Part shown: in pieces, positions 63,706 to 64,000 of the stretch
How the letters are laid out: every line of letters begins with the position of its first letter
How positions within the stretch are numbered: position 1 is the stretch's first letter
Assembly: GCA_963846585.1 (NCBI GenBank)
Contig: CAWJWO010000015.1
Location: forward strand, 562,558-626,557
DNA: 64,000 bases
Reading direction: 5' to 3'
Source of the DNA: JAAUTT01 sp963846585
GTDB lineage: Bacteria > Bacteroidota > Bacteroidia > Bacteroidales > JAAUTT01
Program-made: the position numbers and the translations under genes
The notes under the pieces: generated by a model
Databases searched by the model: none
Told to the model about the DNA's origin: nothing
What the model saw: the letters and a program-made list of their open reading frames with translations, nothing else

Positions 63706-64000
63706 AGTTGTAACTAAGCCAATACACAACAGCCACATACAGTGCCAAGCCGCAAAAGCTGACCATCATCAAGCCAAAACTTGGCAAAGAGTTTTTCTAC
63801 CCCAACGTATATTATTGTATTTTAAGCTATAAATTGACAAATAAGTAAAACATTATATGACTTTATTATTGTTTATGTCATTAAACATGAACCCTTGTCG
63901 TAGACTTTACCCATTGTAAGGAAACTGTAAAAATCTCAAACGCTGAAAATACCCAAAAAAAGCGTTTTATTATCGCTAACTTTACCTTTTTCGAGGGGAT

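Noticed and set aside
63706..64000. integron attC-like or other recombination site after the last gene
   Set aside because: GTTGTAAC and the CCAAGCC-like stretches do not form the paired core sites of attC; I see no defined structure in these 295 bp.

Overview
The window is AT-rich, densely packed and looks like a chromosome segment of a member of the Bacteroidota. The evidence is the alternative complex III operon with Bacteroidota-type gene content, SiaC/DUF1987, GH127 and pRiA4b ORF-3 type proteins, a Bacteroidota-type tyrosine recombinase, weak Shine-Dalgarno sequences, and several promoters of the TAnnTTTG (-7) type. The respiratory genes point to an aerobic or microaerobic organism that meets nitric oxide and peroxide. 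I cannot place it below phylum with confidence.

Layout. (1) 65-12972, all minus strand: a Wzx/Wzy-type surface polysaccharide locus. Transcription order is wza-like export lipoprotein, wzc-like tyrosine kinase, Wzx flippase, a GT-D-like protein, a GT4, a Wzy-like polymerase, a GT2, a second GT-D-like paralogue, two related glycosyltransferases and a LbH acyltransferase; the operon may continue past the left edge. (2) 13139-19775: a DnaQ-like exonuclease, an ECF sigma factor, an OmpR-type regulator and, divergently, a PAS histidine kinase, a CheY/Rcp1-like regulator and a REC-histidine kinase hybrid. (3) 19898-33059, plus strand: the electron-transport operon. Alternative complex III (ActA-F) is followed by a UbiA-like membrane protein, SCO, and a caa3-type oxidase (CoxA, CoxC, CoxD, and CoxB with a fused cytochrome c). 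Quinol electrons would pass ACIII to caa3 to oxygen.

(4) 33072-43855: an accessory stretch with a secreted GH5-like mannanase, a shrunken DUF4139 gene, SiaC, an isochorismatase-fold protein, small unknowns, and three secreted carbohydrate-active proteins (GH127 type, ConA-like, and a large clan-D-like hydrolase). (5) 44227-47133: an IS21-like MITE, then perR-katG with a recognisable Fur/PerR box. (6) 47242-54482: a nitric-oxide module of CDF-like transporter, quinol NO reductase, hemerythrin, RIC iron-sulfur repair protein and a divergent Rrf2 regulator with a clear inverted-repeat operator. It is followed by wreckage of a DUF438 gene and a cydA gene, then NDH-2. (7) 54726-57341: small membrane proteins, an MNT/HEPN pair and a pRiA4b ORF-3 protein.

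(8) 57734 to the right edge: the left end of an integrated element. A 3'-terminal tRNA fragment (att) is followed by repeated integrase-arm-like sites, a tyrosine recombinase, and a tightly coupled three-gene cassette: Xre regulator, PHP-plus-SMC-like ATPase (TrlF-like), and AlbA_2/Schlafen-like protein with a C-terminal HATPase-like domain. This cassette is the best candidate for an uncharacterised (probably defensive) system.

A recurring theme is gene remnants that lack internal or terminal segments while the remaining ends are well conserved (34690, 52083, 52591, 57389). They suggest repeated deletion, or, less interestingly, assembly error.
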